Positions 19,442 through 28,902 of a stretch of DNA of 64,000 nt are shown one piece after another. Position 1 is the stretch's first letter. Each line of letters starts with the position of its first letter. Source of the DNA: Rhizobium binae (GTDB lineage Bacteria; Pseudomonadota; Alphaproteobacteria; Rhizobiales; Rhizobiaceae); contig NZ_CP071604.1 in the NCBI RefSeq assembly GCF_017357225.1, positions 2,235,001 through 2,299,000 of the forward strand. The letters are read 5' to 3'. The notes under the pieces were generated by a model. The model was not told the origin of the DNA and searched no databases. It saw only the letters and a program-made list of their open reading frames with translations. The position numbers and the translations under genes are program-made.

Positions 19442-20248
19442 TTATTTCGGCAGCAATTTCTGCAGGGCGATCGCCCCATGCGGCGCATTCACCTTGCCCT
19501 CATGGATCATAAAGGCGAAGACGTCGCGCGGCTCGACCTTGACCTTGCGCTCTTTATTGATCAGCGGCAGATCGTCGGGTACCTTGCCTTCCGCCCAGGT
19601 CTCGAACCTGTCCGCCCAGGCCTTCAAGTCCTTGTCGGGATAGCAGGTCGGAATATCGTCCGATCCCTTCTGCAGCCTGGCATACACGAAATCGGCCGTG
19701 ACGTCGGCGATCATCGGATATTCGAAATGTTCGGCGCAAACCGGCGCCACACCGTATTTGGCAAGCAGGGCGACGAATTCCGGCACCTTGAAAGAATCGT
19801 GCCGGACCTCGACTACGTGGCGAAGCGCCAGCCCGTCCTGTTTTGCCGGCAGCAGCTTCAGGAAGGCCTCGAAATCTTCCGGATCGAACTTTTTCGTCGG
19901 CGCAAACTGCCAGAGCAGCGGCCCGAGATGATCGCCGAGCTCGCTGATTCCAGATGACAGGAATCGCTCCATCGATTCCCCGGCCTCGGCGAGCACCCGC
20001 CGATTGGTGACGAACCGCGTCGCCTTCAGCGAAAAGACGAAACCTTCGGGCACATCGGCTGCCCATTTGGCAAAGACCGCCGGCTTCTGGGTGCTGTAAT
20101 AGGTGCCATTGACCTCGATGACCTTCAGCTGGCGGCTGGCATAATGCAGCTCGTCCTTCTGTTTGAGATCATCGGGAAAGAAATGCCCGCGCCAGGGCTC
20201 GAAGGTCCAGCCGCCGATGCCGGTGCGGATAGTGCCGGATTTCGTCAT
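19442..20248 (-). CDS. DUF72 (YecE-like) protein
   Basis: A 268 aa DUF72 protein with a TIM-barrel-like fold. Features include RTGIGGWTFEPWRGHFFP at the N-terminus, VEVNGTYYSTQKP, FSLKATRFVTNRR and the C-terminal DVFAFMIHEGKVNAPHGA. The family is widespread and biochemically uncharacterised. The start at 20248 has GGAGGACG just upstream; the longer reading to 20392 would run through the remnants of the GNAT gene. It probably follows the uvrA-GNAT transcription unit. Confidence 0.8.
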   Translation of the reverse strand: MTKSGTIRTGIGGWTFEPWRGHFFPDDLKQKDELHYASRQLKVIEVNGTYYSTQKPAVFAKWAADVPEGFVFSLKATRFVTNRRVLAEAGESMERFLSSGISELGDHLGPLLWQFAPTKKFDPEDFEAFLKLLPAKQDGLALRHVVEVRHDSFKVPEFVALLAKYGVAPVCAEHFEYPMIADVTADFVYARLQKGSDDIPTCYPDKDLKAWADRFETWAEGKVPDDLPLINKERKVKVEPRDVFAFMIHEGKVNAPHGAIALQKLLPK

Positions 20249-20271
20249 GTCGTCCTCCCAGTTGACAGCCG

Positions 20272-20538
20272 TCAGGCCGCATCGATCACTTTCGTCATAT
20301 CGACGAGCGTCCATCCTGGCCGATACTCGTTCGGCCGGCGACCATTTCCTGAAATGAGCCCTGCGATTTTGCCGCCGATGTCGCGCAGCCACACCTCGCC
20401 GCGTTCGATCCGTGGCCTGTAGTCTTCCGTCACGGGAATCGGTGGCGAGCCGAAGAGTTCGGTATAGGGGCGATAGGCGGCTGCCGTCAGCGTCGTGACC
20501 GTTTGGAGATCATCGGGCGACGCCAGCCTCATCGTCAT
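20272..20538 (-). pseudogene. GNAT acetyltransferase with internal deletion
   Basis: The 88 aa reading frame is open, but it joins the N-terminal part of a GNAT acetyltransferase (MRLASPDDLQTVTTLTAAAY, GEVWLRDIGGKIAGLIS) directly to its C-terminal tail (GRRPNEYRPGWTLVDMTKVI). Judged from the usual size of the family, about 60 residues holding the acetyl-CoA-binding motif (R/QxxGxG/A) and following strands are missing. The product therefore cannot bind acetyl-CoA in the normal way. Its ATG overlaps the uvrA stop (ATGA). I treat it as an in-frame deletion derivative. Confidence 0.65.
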
Positions 20539-23456
20539 TCCGCCGCAGCCGCCCTCTTGGCCGGCCGCCGTTCCAGCAATTCCTTGAGGAACTGTCCGGT
20601 ATAGGACCGCTTCTCCTTGACGATCGCCTCAGGCGTGCCGGTTGCGACGATCTCGCCGCCGCCATCGCCGCCCTCGGGGCCGAAATCGAGCACCCAGTCG
20701 GCCGTCTTGATGACTTCGAGATTGTGCTCGATCACCACAACCGAATTGCCCTGATTGACCAGCTCGTGCAGCATTTCGAGCAGCTTGGCGACGTCGTGGA
20801 AATGCAGTCCGGTCGTCGGTTCGTCGAGAATATAGAGCGTACGCCCGGTCGAGCGTTTCGACAGCTCCTTGGCAAGCTTGACGCGCTGCGCCTCGCCCCC
20901 GGAAAGCGTGTTGGCCTGCTGGCCGACCTTGATGTAACCGAGGCCGACATCCTTCAGCGATTGCAGCTTGTCGCGCACGGCCGGCACCGCCGCGAAGAAA
21001 TCGACGCCTTCCTCCACCGTCATATCGAGCACGTCCGCGATCGACTTCTGTTTGAAGGTGACGTCGAGCGTCTCGCGATTGTAGCGTTTGCCGTGACAGA
21101 CGTCGCAAGTGACGTAGACGTCGGGCAGGAAGTGCATCTCGATCTTGATGACGCCGTCGCCCTGGCAAGCTTCGCAGCGCCCGCCCTTGACGTTGAAGGA
21201 GAAGCGGCCCGGCTGATAGCCGCGCGCCTTGGCTTCCGGGAGGCCGGCGAACCAGTCGCGGATCGGCGTGAAGGCGCCGGTATAGGTCGCCGGGTTCGAG
21301 CGCGGCGTGCGGCCGATCGGCGACTGGTCGATGTCGATCACCTTGTCGATATGCTCGAAACCGTCGATACGGTCGTGGTCAGCCGGAATTTCGCGCGCAC
21401 CCATGACGCGGCGTGCCGCCGATTTATACAGCGTCTCGATCAGGAAGGTGGACTTGCCGCCGCCGGAAACGCCGGTCACCGCCGTAAAGACGCCGAGCGG
21501 GATCGAGGCGGTGACGTTCTTCAGATTGTTGCCGCGCGCGCCGACGACCTTGATCTCGCGACCCTTCTTCGGCTTGCGGCGCTCGTCCGGAACCGGAACA
21601 CCGAGTTCGCCCGAGAGATATTTGCCGGTCAGCGACTTCGGATTGTTCATGATATCCTGCGGCGTGCCATGGGCGATGACCTGGCCGCCATGGATACCGG
21701 CCGCGGGGCCGATGTCGACGACGTCATCGGCCGTCAGGATGGCATCCTCGTCATGCTCGACGACGATCACGGTATTGCCGATATCGCGCAGGTGCTTCAG
21801 CGTGTCGAGCAATCGGGCGTTGTCGCGCTGATGCAAGCCGATCGACGGCTCGTCGAGCACGTAAAGTACGCCCGTCAAGCCCGAGCCGATCTGCGAGGCG
21901 AGGCGGATGCGCTGGCTTTCGCCGCCCGACAGCGTGCCGGAATTACGCGACAGGCTGAGATATTCCAGGCCGACATCGTTGAGGAAGCGCAGCCGGTCGC
22001 GGATCTCCTTGAGAATGCGGACGGCGATCTCGTTCTGCTTGGCGTTGAAGGTCGCCGGCAGCGTTTCGAACCAGTCGCGGGCGACGCGGATCGACATCTC
22101 GGTCACTTCGCCGATATGCAGCCTGTTGATCTTCACCGCCAACGCTTCCGGCTTCAGCCGATAGCCGTTGCAGGAAGGGCAGGGGGCGGCCGACATGAAG
22201 CGCTCGATATCCTCGCGCGCCCAGGCGGAATCCGTCTCCTTCCAGCGGCGCTCGAGATTGGTGATGATGCCCTCGAAGTTCTTATGGGTCGTATAGGAAC
22301 GGGCGCCGTCGGCGTAATGGAATTCGATTTTCTCGTCGGTACCGTTGAGGATCACATCCTTGGCCTCGTCGGAAAGATCGTTCCAGCGGGTGCCGAGCTT
22401 GAAGCCGTAATGCTTGCCGAGCGCTTCCAGCGTCTGATTATAATAGGGCGAGGTCGACTTGGCCCAGGGCGCGATCGCCCCGTCGCGCAGCGTCCGCTCG
22501 GGTTCGGGCACGATCAGGTCGGGGTCGATCTTCTGCTGGGCGCCCAGACCGTCGCAGGTCGGGCAGGCGCCGAAGGGGTTGTTGAACGAGAACAGGCGGG
22601 GCTCAATTTCCGGAATGGTAAAGCCCGAGACCGGGCAGGCGAATTTCTCCGAAAACAGCACGCGCTCATGCGTCTCGTTCAGCGACTTGTTGGCCGAGCC
22701 GCCGGCCGACGTTTCCTCCGGCGGCAGCGGCTTGTCGGCGAATTCGGCGACTGCCAGCCCGTCGGCCAGCTTCAGGCAGGTCTCCAGGCTGTCGGCCAGG
22801 CGCGCCGAGACATCGGAGCGCACGACGATGCGGTCGACGACGACGTCGATGTCGTGCTTGTATTTCTTGTCGAGAACAGGTGCCTCGGCGATTTCGTAGA
22901 ACTGGCCGTCGACCTTGACACGCTGGAAGCCCTTCTTCATCAGCTCCGCCAGTTCCTTCTTGTATTCGCCCTTACGCCCGCGCACGAGTGGCGCGAGAAT
23001 ATAAAGACGGGTGCCTTCGCCGAAAGCGAGGATGCGGTCGACCATCTGGCTGACGGTCTGGCTCTCGATCGGCAGGCCGGTCGCCGGCGAATAGGGAACG
23101 CCGACGCGCGCAAAGAGCAGGCGCATATAGTCGTAGATCTCGGTGACGGTGCCGACCGTCGAGCGCGGGTTACGCGACGTGGTCTTCTGCTCGATCGAGA
23201 TTGCAGGCGACAGCCCGTCGATCTGGTCGACATCGGGCTTCTGCATCATTTCGAGGAACTGCCGGGCATAGGCCGACAGGCTTTCGACATAACGCCGCTG
23301 GCCCTCGGCGTAGATCGTGTCGAAGGCGAGCGAGGATTTGCCCGAGCCCGAAAGACCGGTCATGACGATCAGCTTGTTGCGCGGCAGATCGAGATCGATG
23401 CTCTTTAAATTATGCTCGCGCGCGCCGCGGATGGAGATCGTCTTCAGTTCGCTCAT
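20535..23456 (-). CDS. uvrA: Excinuclease ABC subunit A
   Basis: UvrA is the damage-recognition ATPase of nucleotide excision repair. The 973 aa protein carries two ABC modules: Walker [10 protein letters not shown] at about residue 35, GVSGGGKST in the second half, and the signatures [12 protein letters not shown] and [12 protein letters not shown]. Zinc-finger cysteines are in [17 protein letters not shown] and [17 protein letters not shown]. It is divergent from ssb, with a LexA-type box between them, and overlaps the GNAT remnant downstream by 4 nt. Confidence 0.98.
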   Translation of the reverse strand: MSELKTISIRGAREHNLKSIDLDLPRNKLIVMTGLSGSGKSSLAFDTIYAEGQRRYVESLSAYARQFLEMMQKPDVDQIDGLSPAISIEQKTTSRNPRSTVGTVTEIYDYMRLLFARVGVPYSPATGLPIESQTVSQMVDRILAFGEGTRLYILAPLVRGRKGEYKKELAELMKKGFQRVKVDGQFYEIAEAPVLDKKYKHDIDVVVDRIVVRSDVSARLADSLETCLKLADGLAVAEFADKPLPPEETSAGGSANKSLNETHERVLFSEKFACPVSGFTIPEIEPRLFSFNNPFGACPTCDGLGAQQKIDPDLIVPEPERTLRDGAIAPWAKSTSPYYNQTLEALGKHYGFKLGTRWNDLSDEAKDVILNGTDEKIEFHYADGARSYTTHKNFEGIITNLERRWKETDSAWAREDIERFMSAAPCPSCNGYRLKPEALAVKINRLHIGEVTEMSIRVARDWFETLPATFNAKQNEIAVRILKEIRDRLRFLNDVGLEYLSLSRNSGTLSGGESQRIRLASQIGSGLTGVLYVLDEPSIGLHQRDNARLLDTLKHLRDIGNTVIVVEHDEDAILTADDVVDIGPAAGIHGGQVIAHGTPQDIMNNPKSLTGKYLSGELGVPVPDERRKPKKGREIKVVGARGNNLKNVTASIPLGVFTAVTGVSGGGKSTFLIETLYKSAARRVMGAREIPADHDRIDGFEHIDKVIDIDQSPIGRTPRSNPATYTGAFTPIRDWFAGLPEAKARGYQPGRFSFNVKGGRCEACQGDGVIKIEMHFLPDVYVTCDVCHGKRYNRETLDVTFKQKSIADVLDMTVEEGVDFFAAVPAVRDKLQSLKDVGLGYIKVGQQANTLSGGEAQRVKLAKELSKRSTGRTLYILDEPTTGLHFHDVAKLLEMLHELVNQGNSVVVIEHNLEVIKTADWVLDFGPEGGDGGGEIVATGTPEAIVKEKRSYTGQFLKELLERRPAKRAAAAE

Positions 23457-23580
23457 CGTCTCTGCTTTGGTTTTCTGGATAACAGCCCTTATTTAGTGAT
23501 GCCGGCGGGCGAGTCGAGGCTGAATATCCGGGAAGCTTCAAGGTTTTCGATTCTGTTGACAGGATCATACGGATAAACTA

Positions 23581-23595
23581 GAACAAATAAAGAAC
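23581..23595. promoter_or_regulatory. LexA/SOS box (GAAC-N7-GAAC) between uvrA and ssb
   Basis: GAAC-AAATAAA-GAAC is the alphaproteobacterial LexA operator (GTTC-N7-GTTC on the other strand). It lies 125 bp from the uvrA start and 144 bp from the ssb start. Divergent uvrA-ssb control by LexA is described for Sinorhizobium meliloti, so the same logic is expected here. Confidence 0.8.
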
Positions 23596-23738
23596 AAAAT
23601 TCCTGATGAATGCATGCGGCTTTCTGATGGATAAACATGTGGATGAATGACCGTTTACGCGCATTGGCGGTCCGCGATGGTTTAAGATGCGCTGATCGAT
23701 TAACGCCGCCCGGCAGGGCGGCAGGCAGGGTGAGAAGC

Positions 23739-24254
23739 ATGGCTGGTAGCGTGAACAAGGTAATTCTGGTTGGAAACGTGGGTGCAGATCCCGAAATCCG
23801 CCGCACTCAGGATGGCCGGCCGATCGCCAATCTCCGTATCGCGACCTCGGAGACCTGGCGCGACCGCAATTCCGGCGAACGCCGCGAAAAGACCGAATGG
23901 CACACTGTCGTCGTCTTCAACGAAGGCCTCTGCAAGGTTGTCGAGCAATATGTGAAGAAGGGCGCCAAGCTCTATATCGAAGGCCAGCTGCAGACCCGCA
24001 AGTGGCAGGACCAGCAGGGCCAGGACCGTTATTCGACGGAAGTGGTGCTGCAGGGCTTTAATTCGACGCTGACCATGCTTGATGGACGCGGCGAGGGCGG
24101 CGGTGCGAGCCCCGGCTTCGGCGGCGGCCGCGGCGGCGGCAGCAACAATGATTACGGCGACGATTACGGCGCCCCGGCGCCGTCCTCATCGTCGAACCGC
24201 GGTGGTGGCGGCGGCAACTTCTCGCGCGATCTCGACGACGACATCCCGTTCTGA
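23739..24254 (+). CDS. ssb: Single-stranded DNA-binding protein
   Basis: SSB coats single-stranded DNA in replication and repair. The 171 aa protein has an N-terminal OB fold ([20 protein letters not shown] to about residue 110), a Gly-rich linker ([15 protein letters not shown]), and the conserved acidic tip DLDDDIPF that docks partner proteins. The start at 23739 is the family start; the longer reading from 23637 adds an unrelated N-terminus. It is divergent from uvrA. Confidence 0.97.
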   Translation: MAGSVNKVILVGNVGADPEIRRTQDGRPIANLRIATSETWRDRNSGERREKTEWHTVVVFNEGLCKVVEQYVKKGAKLYIEGQLQTRKWQDQQGQDRYSTEVVLQGFNSTLTMLDGRGEGGGASPGFGGGRGGGSNNDYGDDYGAPAPSSSSNRGGGGGNFSRDLDDDIPF

Positions 24255-24285
24255 TCGATCGCGGCTCCTGACTTTATAACCAGCT

Positions 24286-24319
24286 GAGAGCATGGTGTCC
24301 TGAACGGCACCATGCTCTC
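24286..24319 (+). terminator. Hairpin terminator between ssb and the marC-like gene
   Basis: GAGAGCATGGTG and CACCATGCTCTC form a perfect 12-bp stem with a 10-nt loop, followed by TCTGTTTT. It sits 32 bp after ssb and may also insulate the convergent marC-like gene. Confidence 0.75.
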
Positions 24320-24356
24320 TCTGTTTTCCAGCTACGGTGCTTCCGCCGGCACCTTG

Positions 24357-25004
24357 TCAGTGCGGCGTCGCGCTGATCAGATTGAGCGCCGATTTTGCCC
24401 CGTCGACGACGAATTGCGCCGCGAGCGCGGCAAGGATGACACCGAGCAGCCGTGTCAGGATTGCCCGGCCGGTGACGCCAAGGAAACGGTCGAGCCGTTC
24501 GGCAACGAGCAGCATGAGGAAGGTCAGCAGCAGATTGGCGGCAAGGACGCCGATCAGCTGCAGCTTTCCGATCGAGGTCGCGAGCGTCCCGGCAAGCAGG
24601 ATCGTCGCCGAAATCGCCCCAGGGCCGGCGATCAGCGGCAAGGCGAGGGGAAAGACGGCGACATTTTCGATATGATCCTTGGTGATCGCCACCTCGGTCG
24701 CCTTCTCCTTGCGGTCCTGCCGCTTCTCGAAGACCATTTCGAAGGCAATCCAGAAGAGCAGCAGCCCGCCGGCGATGCGGAAGGCGCCGATCGAGATGCC
24801 GAGTACGCCGAGCACGCCGGCGCCGAACAGCGCAAAGACCGCCAGGATGATGAAGGCGATGGTCGAACCGCGCAGCGCCACCTGCGTGCGCTGGGCTCTG
24901 CTCATGCCGGTTGTCAACCCCAGGAACAACGGCGCCAGCCCTGGGGGATCGATGGTGACGAGAAGCGTCGTGAAGGCGTTGATCAATTGGTCGGCGCTTG
25001 CCAT
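24357..25004 (-). CDS. MarC family integral membrane protein
   Basis: A 215 aa MarC/UPF0056 protein with about six membrane segments, for example AFIILAVFALFGAGVLGVLG, IAGGLLLFWIAFEMVF and LIGVLAANLLLTFLMLLV. The conserved TTLLVTIDPPGLAPLFLGLT and PLALPLIAGPGAISATILL regions are typical. Despite the name, the family is not shown to cause multiple antibiotic resistance; its substrate is unknown. The start at 25004 (MASADQLINA) fits the family N-terminus. The gene is divergent from gyrA. Confidence 0.87.
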   Translation of the reverse strand: MASADQLINAFTTLLVTIDPPGLAPLFLGLTTGMSRAQRTQVALRGSTIAFIILAVFALFGAGVLGVLGISIGAFRIAGGLLLFWIAFEMVFEKRQDRKEKATEVAITKDHIENVAVFPLALPLIAGPGAISATILLAGTLATSIGKLQLIGVLAANLLLTFLMLLVAERLDRFLGVTGRAILTRLLGVILAALAAQFVVDGAKSALNLISATPH

Positions 25005-25149
25005 CGTCTCTCCGAAAGCCCATATGGGTGCGTGATTTACTGCGATTGTGAAGCGGGGATTTGGATTTGGCAAATGTGCCGCGGCGGCCCGCGACGGATT
25101 TGTCCGGTCCGGCCGCACAACTCCCGTGCTTTACCCTTTTTCGGCCGCA

Positions 25150-25196
25150 AAAGCCTGTTCAAAACGCGCTCGGAAATTGGCGCGGGAACAGGCTTT
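25150..25196. repeat. Inverted repeat overlapping the gyrA promoter
   Basis: AAAGCCTGTTC (25150-25160) and GAACAGGCTTT (25186-25196) are perfect 11-bp arms about 25 bp apart. The right arm lies exactly in the spacer of the proposed gyrA promoter. It could be an operator for a dimeric regulator; no regulator is known to me for this site. Confidence 0.5.
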
Positions 25197-25205
25197 CCGC
25201 TATAA
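25177..25205 (+). promoter_or_regulatory. Probable sigma-70 promoter of gyrA
   Basis: TTGGCG and CTATAA are separated by exactly 17 bp, close to the rhizobial housekeeping pattern CTTGAC-N17-CTATAT. Transcription would begin near 25212, about 30 nt before the gyrA start. Confidence 0.5.
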
Positions 25206-25241
25206 ATCTTCAAGTGATTCTAGAAGAGATCGTGATCTGTT

Positions 25242-28040
25242 TTGACTGAGCAAACACCCCCCGGCGGCGGGAAGCTCCCGCCAGGCATCGAGCCCATCTC
25301 CATCATGGAGGAAATGCAGCGGTCGTATCTCGATTACGCCATGAGCGTCATCGTCAGCCGCGCGTTGCCCGACGTGCGCGACGGTCTGAAGCCCGTGCAC
25401 CGGCGCATCCTCTACGGCATGTCCGAGCTCGGCATCGACTGGAACAAGAAATACGTCAAATGCGCCCGCGTCACCGGCGATGTGATGGGTAAATACCATC
25501 CGCACGGCAATGCCGCGATCTATGATGCGCTCGCCCGCATGGCGCAGCCCTGGTCGCTGCGGCTGCCGCTGATCGACGGTCAGGGGAATTTCGGCTCCGT
25601 CGACGGCGATCCGCCGGCGGCCGAACGTTACACCGAATGCCGCCTCGAAAAGGCCGCCCATTCGCTGCTCGACGATCTCGACAAGGAAACCGTCGACTTC
25701 CGCGACAACTATGACGGCACGCTCTCCGAGCCGGTCGTGGTTCCGGCGAAATTCCCGAACCTGCTCGTCAACGGCGCTGGCGGCATCGCCGTCGGCATGG
25801 CGACCAACATTCCGCCGCATAACCTGTCGGAAGTCATCAACGGCTGCATCGCGCTGATCGACGATCCGGCGATCGAACTGCCGGAATTGATGCAGATCAT
25901 TCCCGGTCCCGATTTCCCGACGGGCGCCAAGATCCTCGGCCGCGCCGGCATCCGCTCGGCCTATGAGACCGGCCGCGGTTCCGTCATCATGCGCGGGGTC
26001 GCCACCATCGAGCCGATGCGCGGCGACCGCGAACAGATCATCATCACCGAAATTCCCTATCAGGTGAACAAGGCGACGATGATCGAGAAGATGGCCGAAC
26101 TCGTGCGTGAAAAGCGTATCGAGGGCATTTCGGATCTGCGCGACGAATCCGACCGCCAGGGCTATCGCGTCGTCATCGAATTGAAGCGCGACGCCAATGC
26201 CGAGGTCATCCTCAATCAGCTCTATCGTTATACGCCGCTGCAGACCTCCTTCGGCTGCAACATGGTGGCGCTGAACGGCGGCAAGCCGGAACAGCTGACC
26301 CTGCTCGACATGTTGCGGGCCTTCGTCTCTTTCCGCGAGGAGGTCGTTAGCCGGAGAACGAAATTCCTGCTGCGTAAGGCGCGCGAGCGTGCCCACGTCT
26401 TGGTCGGCCTCGCGATTGCCGTCGCCAACATCGACGAAGTCATCCGTGTCATCCGCCAGGCGCCCGATCCGCAGTCGGCCCGCGAAGAGCTGATGACTCG
26501 CCGCTGGCCGGCGGAAGATGTCGAAAGCCTGATCCGTCTGATCGACGATCCGCGCCATCGCATCAACGAGGACATGACGTACAATCTGTCGGAGGAGCAG
26601 GCTCGCGCCATCCTCGAGTTGCGTCTTGCCCGCCTCACGGCCCTTGGTCGTGACGAAATCGGCGATGAACTCAATAAGATAGGCGAGGAAATCCGGGATT
26701 ATCTCGATATTCTTTCCTCGCGCGTCCGTATCCAGACCATCGTCAAGGATGAACTCACCGCCGTGCGCGACGAGTTCGGTACACCACGCCGCACCGAGAT
26801 CGTCGATGGCGGCCTCGAAATGGACGATGAGGATCTCATCGCCCGCGAGGACATGGTCGTCACCGTCTCGCATCTCGGTTATATCAAGCGCGTGCCGCTG
26901 ACCACCTACCGCGCCCAGCGCCGTGGCGGCAAGGGCCGCTCCGGCATGACCACCCGTGACGAGGATTTCGTTAGCCGGCTATTCGTGGTCAATACCCATA
27001 CGCCGGTTCTGTTCTTCTCCTCGCGCGGCATCGTCTACAAGGAGAAGGTCTGGCGCCTGCCGATCGGCACGCCGACCTCGCGCGGCAAGGCGTTGATCAA
27101 CATGCTGCCGCTCGAGCCCGGCGAGCGCATTACCACCATCCTGCCCTTGCCCGAGGACGAGGCGAGCTGGGACAATCTCGACGTCATGTTCTCGACGACG
27201 CGCGGCACGGTTCGCCGCAACAAGCTGTCGGATTTCGTCCAGGTCAACCGCAACGGCAAGATCGCCATGAAGCTCGAAGAAGAGGGCGACGAAATCCTCT
27301 CCGTCGAGACCTGCACGGAACGTGACGACGTGCTGCTGACCACCGCGCTCGGCCAGTGCATCCGCTTCTCCGTCGACGACGTTCGCGTCTTCGCCGGCCG
27401 CAACTCGATCGGCGTGCGCGGCATCAATCTCGGCGAGGGCGATCGCATCATTTCGATGACGATCGTCGGCCATGTCGATGCCGAGCCGTGGGAACGTGCC
27501 GCCTATCTGAAGCGCTCCGCCGCCGAACGTCGCGCGACGGGTGTCGATGAAGAGGATATCGCGCTCGTCGGCGAGGAAGTCACCGAGGAGGGACAGCTTT
27601 CCGATGAGCGTTATGAGGAGCTGAAGGCACGCGAGCAGTTCGTGCTCACCGTCTCCGAGAAGGGCTTCGGCAAGCGCTCGTCGTCTTACGATTTCCGTAT
27701 CTCCGGTCGCGGCGGCAAGGGCATCCGCGCCACCGACACGTCGAAGACCGGCGAGATCGGCGAACTGGTTGCGGCCTTCCCAGTTGATGACGGCGATCAG
27801 ATCATGCTGGTTTCGGATGGCGGCCAGCTGATCCGTGTGCCGGTCGGCGGCATCCGCATCGCCAGCCGCGCCACCAAGGGCGTCACCATCTTCTCGACGG
27901 CCAAGGACGAGAAGGTCGTTTCGGTCGAGTGCATCAGCGAGCCGGAAGAAGACGAGACCGAAGAGGCCGTCGAGACCGCCGAAGGCGCTCCTGTTGTTGA
28001 GGAAGGTTCAGCGGGCGAAACGCCGGTTGCCGAAGAATGA
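25242..28040 (+). CDS. gyrA: DNA gyrase subunit A
   Basis: GyrA breaks and rejoins DNA in the gyrase heterotetramer. The 932 aa protein starts at a TTG (25242), which gives [10 protein letters not shown]; no better ATG fits the family N-terminus. Catalytic Tyr130 lies in [11 protein letters not shown]. The quinolone-determining region reads [18 protein letters not shown], so positions equivalent to E. coli Asp82 and Ser83 are Asn90 and Ala91. The GyrA box QRRGGKG is present. The C-terminal beta-pinwheel carries an acidic insertion (about 45 residues around [18 protein letters not shown]) and a Glu-rich tail. Confidence 0.97.
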   Translation: MTEQTPPGGGKLPPGIEPISIMEEMQRSYLDYAMSVIVSRALPDVRDGLKPVHRRILYGMSELGIDWNKKYVKCARVTGDVMGKYHPHGNAAIYDALARMAQPWSLRLPLIDGQGNFGSVDGDPPAAERYTECRLEKAAHSLLDDLDKETVDFRDNYDGTLSEPVVVPAKFPNLLVNGAGGIAVGMATNIPPHNLSEVINGCIALIDDPAIELPELMQIIPGPDFPTGAKILGRAGIRSAYETGRGSVIMRGVATIEPMRGDREQIIITEIPYQVNKATMIEKMAELVREKRIEGISDLRDESDRQGYRVVIELKRDANAEVILNQLYRYTPLQTSFGCNMVALNGGKPEQLTLLDMLRAFVSFREEVVSRRTKFLLRKARERAHVLVGLAIAVANIDEVIRVIRQAPDPQSAREELMTRRWPAEDVESLIRLIDDPRHRINEDMTYNLSEEQARAILELRLARLTALGRDEIGDELNKIGEEIRDYLDILSSRVRIQTIVKDELTAVRDEFGTPRRTEIVDGGLEMDDEDLIAREDMVVTVSHLGYIKRVPLTTYRAQRRGGKGRSGMTTRDEDFVSRLFVVNTHTPVLFFSSRGIVYKEKVWRLPIGTPTSRGKALINMLPLEPGERITTILPLPEDEASWDNLDVMFSTTRGTVRRNKLSDFVQVNRNGKIAMKLEEEGDEILSVETCTERDDVLLTTALGQCIRFSVDDVRVFAGRNSIGVRGINLGEGDRIISMTIVGHVDAEPWERAAYLKRSAAERRATGVDEEDIALVGEEVTEEGQLSDERYEELKAREQFVLTVSEKGFGKRSSSYDFRISGRGGKGIRATDTSKTGEIGELVAAFPVDDGDQIMLVSDGGQLIRVPVGGIRIASRATKGVTIFSTAKDEKVVSVECISEPEEDETEEAVETAEGAPVVEEGSAGETPVAEE

Positions 28041-28046
28041 TCAAGA

Positions 28047-28077
28047 GAAAGGGCGGCTTCGGGCCGCCCTTTCTTTT
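28047..28077 (+). terminator. gyrA terminator
   Basis: GAAAGGGCGGC and GCCGCCCTTTC form a perfect 11-bp stem with loop TTCGG and a following TTTT, 6 bp after the gyrA stop. Confidence 0.92.
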
Positions 28078-28102
28078 CGGGCTCAGCCTGCTTTGTCCCC
28101 AA

Positions 28103-28134
28103 GAAAAAAGCCGGACGCTGGGTGCGTCCGGCCT
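28103..28134 (-). terminator. Minus-strand terminator for the small-membrane-protein genes
   Basis: On the minus strand GCCGGACGC pairs with GCGTCCGGC (loop of 5) and is followed by TTTTTTCTT. It faces the small minus-strand genes that end at 28188 and supports their being transcribed. Confidence 0.8.
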
Positions 28135-28187
28135 TGAATGACCCGAGGCGGCGGAAGGTTGCCGCTCTTGGTGGGGAAGGGAAAATG

Positions 28188-28322
28188 TCAGAATGCGCTA
28201 TGTTTTTCGTTCAACGCTTTCACCTCTTCGCCTTCGCGCCGGATCGCTGAAATAGTCGAGGCCACGGACACGATGAACATGACGCTGATGAGCGCGGTGA
28301 GCACTGTCAAGATCGTGAACAT
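28188..28322 (-). CDS. Tiny single-span membrane protein (44 aa)
   Basis: A 44 aa reading frame beginning MFTILTVLTALISVMFIVSV, a single hydrophobic span, then a charged tail (AIRREGEEVKALNEKHSAF). GGAAAGGAA lies 6-8 bp before the ATG, and a good minus-strand terminator follows 54 bp downstream. No family recognised. The strong ribosome binding site, clean membrane-anchor design and matching terminator favour a real gene. Confidence 0.6.
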   Translation of the reverse strand: MFTILTVLTALISVMFIVSVASTISAIRREGEEVKALNEKHSAF

Positions 28323-28358
28323 AGGCATTCCTTTCCTGGGGAGTTGCGTTCTCGCCCC

Positions 28359-28514
28359 TCAGTACTGGCCCAGTACGGCCGTGCGGGCCGAAGCATAGGG
28401 ACCATAAACCTTGGAGGTATCGACCTTCTGATCATAGAGAGCGACAGTTGCAGTTAGCATGCCCGTGACCATTACCATCCAGAGCACGTTAATCATCGTA
28501 ATCTTGCCGGGCAT
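28359..28514 (-). CDS. Tiny single-span membrane protein (51 aa)
   Basis: A 51 aa frame, MPGKITMINVLWMVMVTGML onward, with one hydrophobic segment (about residues 7-26) and a tail DQKVDTSKVYGPYASARTAV. GGAAGGAC precedes the ATG at 28514. It is upstream of the 44 aa gene by 36 bp on the same strand. An 11-bp-phased repeat array (28617-28660) and a further TGAACG/CGTTCA site (about 28558-28580) lie in its upstream region. I do not recognise a family. Confidence 0.55.
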   Translation of the reverse strand: MPGKITMINVLWMVMVTGMLTATVALYDQKVDTSKVYGPYASARTAVLGQY

Positions 28515-28616
28515 CTTCAGTCCTTCCTGCCGCGATAATCGCATCTATGTGTCGGTTGAATGAACGCATCCGTTCAAAAATGGTTCCGCCGGATGTTGAG
28601 GCGGTGTTTAGCAATG

Positions 28617-28660
28617 CCGATCTGAAGCCTCCTTGAATGTCTCGTTCATCTGGCGTTCAG
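28617..28660 (-). promoter_or_regulatory. Phased heptamer array A (four half-sites, 11-bp period)
   Basis: On the minus strand the heptamers CTGAACG, ATGAACG, ATTCAAG and CTTCAGA begin at 28660, 28649, 28638 and 28627, each exactly 11 bp apart. The array precedes the 51 aa gene. The near-identical array B precedes the 59 aa gene. Eleven-bp phasing is typical of OmpR/PhoB-class response-regulator sites; the actual regulator is unknown. Confidence 0.55.
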
Positions 28661-28836
28661 ATTCGGCGCCTGCTTTTTTCGCGCAGCCGGCCTTGGGCGC
28701 GCACGATGGCTGCATGTTCGGGAAGCTCCGGCCGCACCCAGCTGAGCTCGTAACGGTCGGCGAAGAAGCCATAGGCGAATTCGGCGGCGAGAGAGAAAAG
28801 GACGGCAAGCGCAACGAGCACGATCAGCATGGACAT
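28657..28836 (-). CDS. Small membrane protein (59 aa)
   Basis: From the ATG at 28836 the frame reads MSMLIVLVALAVLFSLAAEF, one membrane span, then AYGFFADRYELSWVRPELPE and a basic tail ending in EKSRRRI. A longer start at 28935 would begin inside array B (its ATG is one of the heptamers), so the internal start is preferred. GAAAG lies upstream. Function unknown. Confidence 0.45.
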   Translation of the reverse strand: MSMLIVLVALAVLFSLAAEFAYGFFADRYELSWVRPELPEHAAIVRAQGRLREKSRRRI

Positions 28837-28902
28837 GGTCTTTCGGGGAGCGCCGGATGCCGGAATGGCATCGGCTGCCTTGATGATCCGAGTTGAGCAG
28901 GT

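Noticed and set aside
20724..23408. 894-codon open frame antisense to uvrA
   Set aside because: Shadow of uvrA codon bias; no recognisable domain, no ribosome binding site, and it ends inside uvrA.
23489..23806. 105-codon minus-strand frame between uvrA and ssb
   Set aside because: It overlaps the SOS box and the ssb start, has no ribosome binding site and no family similarity.
25200..26873. 557-codon open frame antisense to gyrA
   Set aside because: Covers the gyrA promoter and N-terminus; sequence is typical antisense composition.
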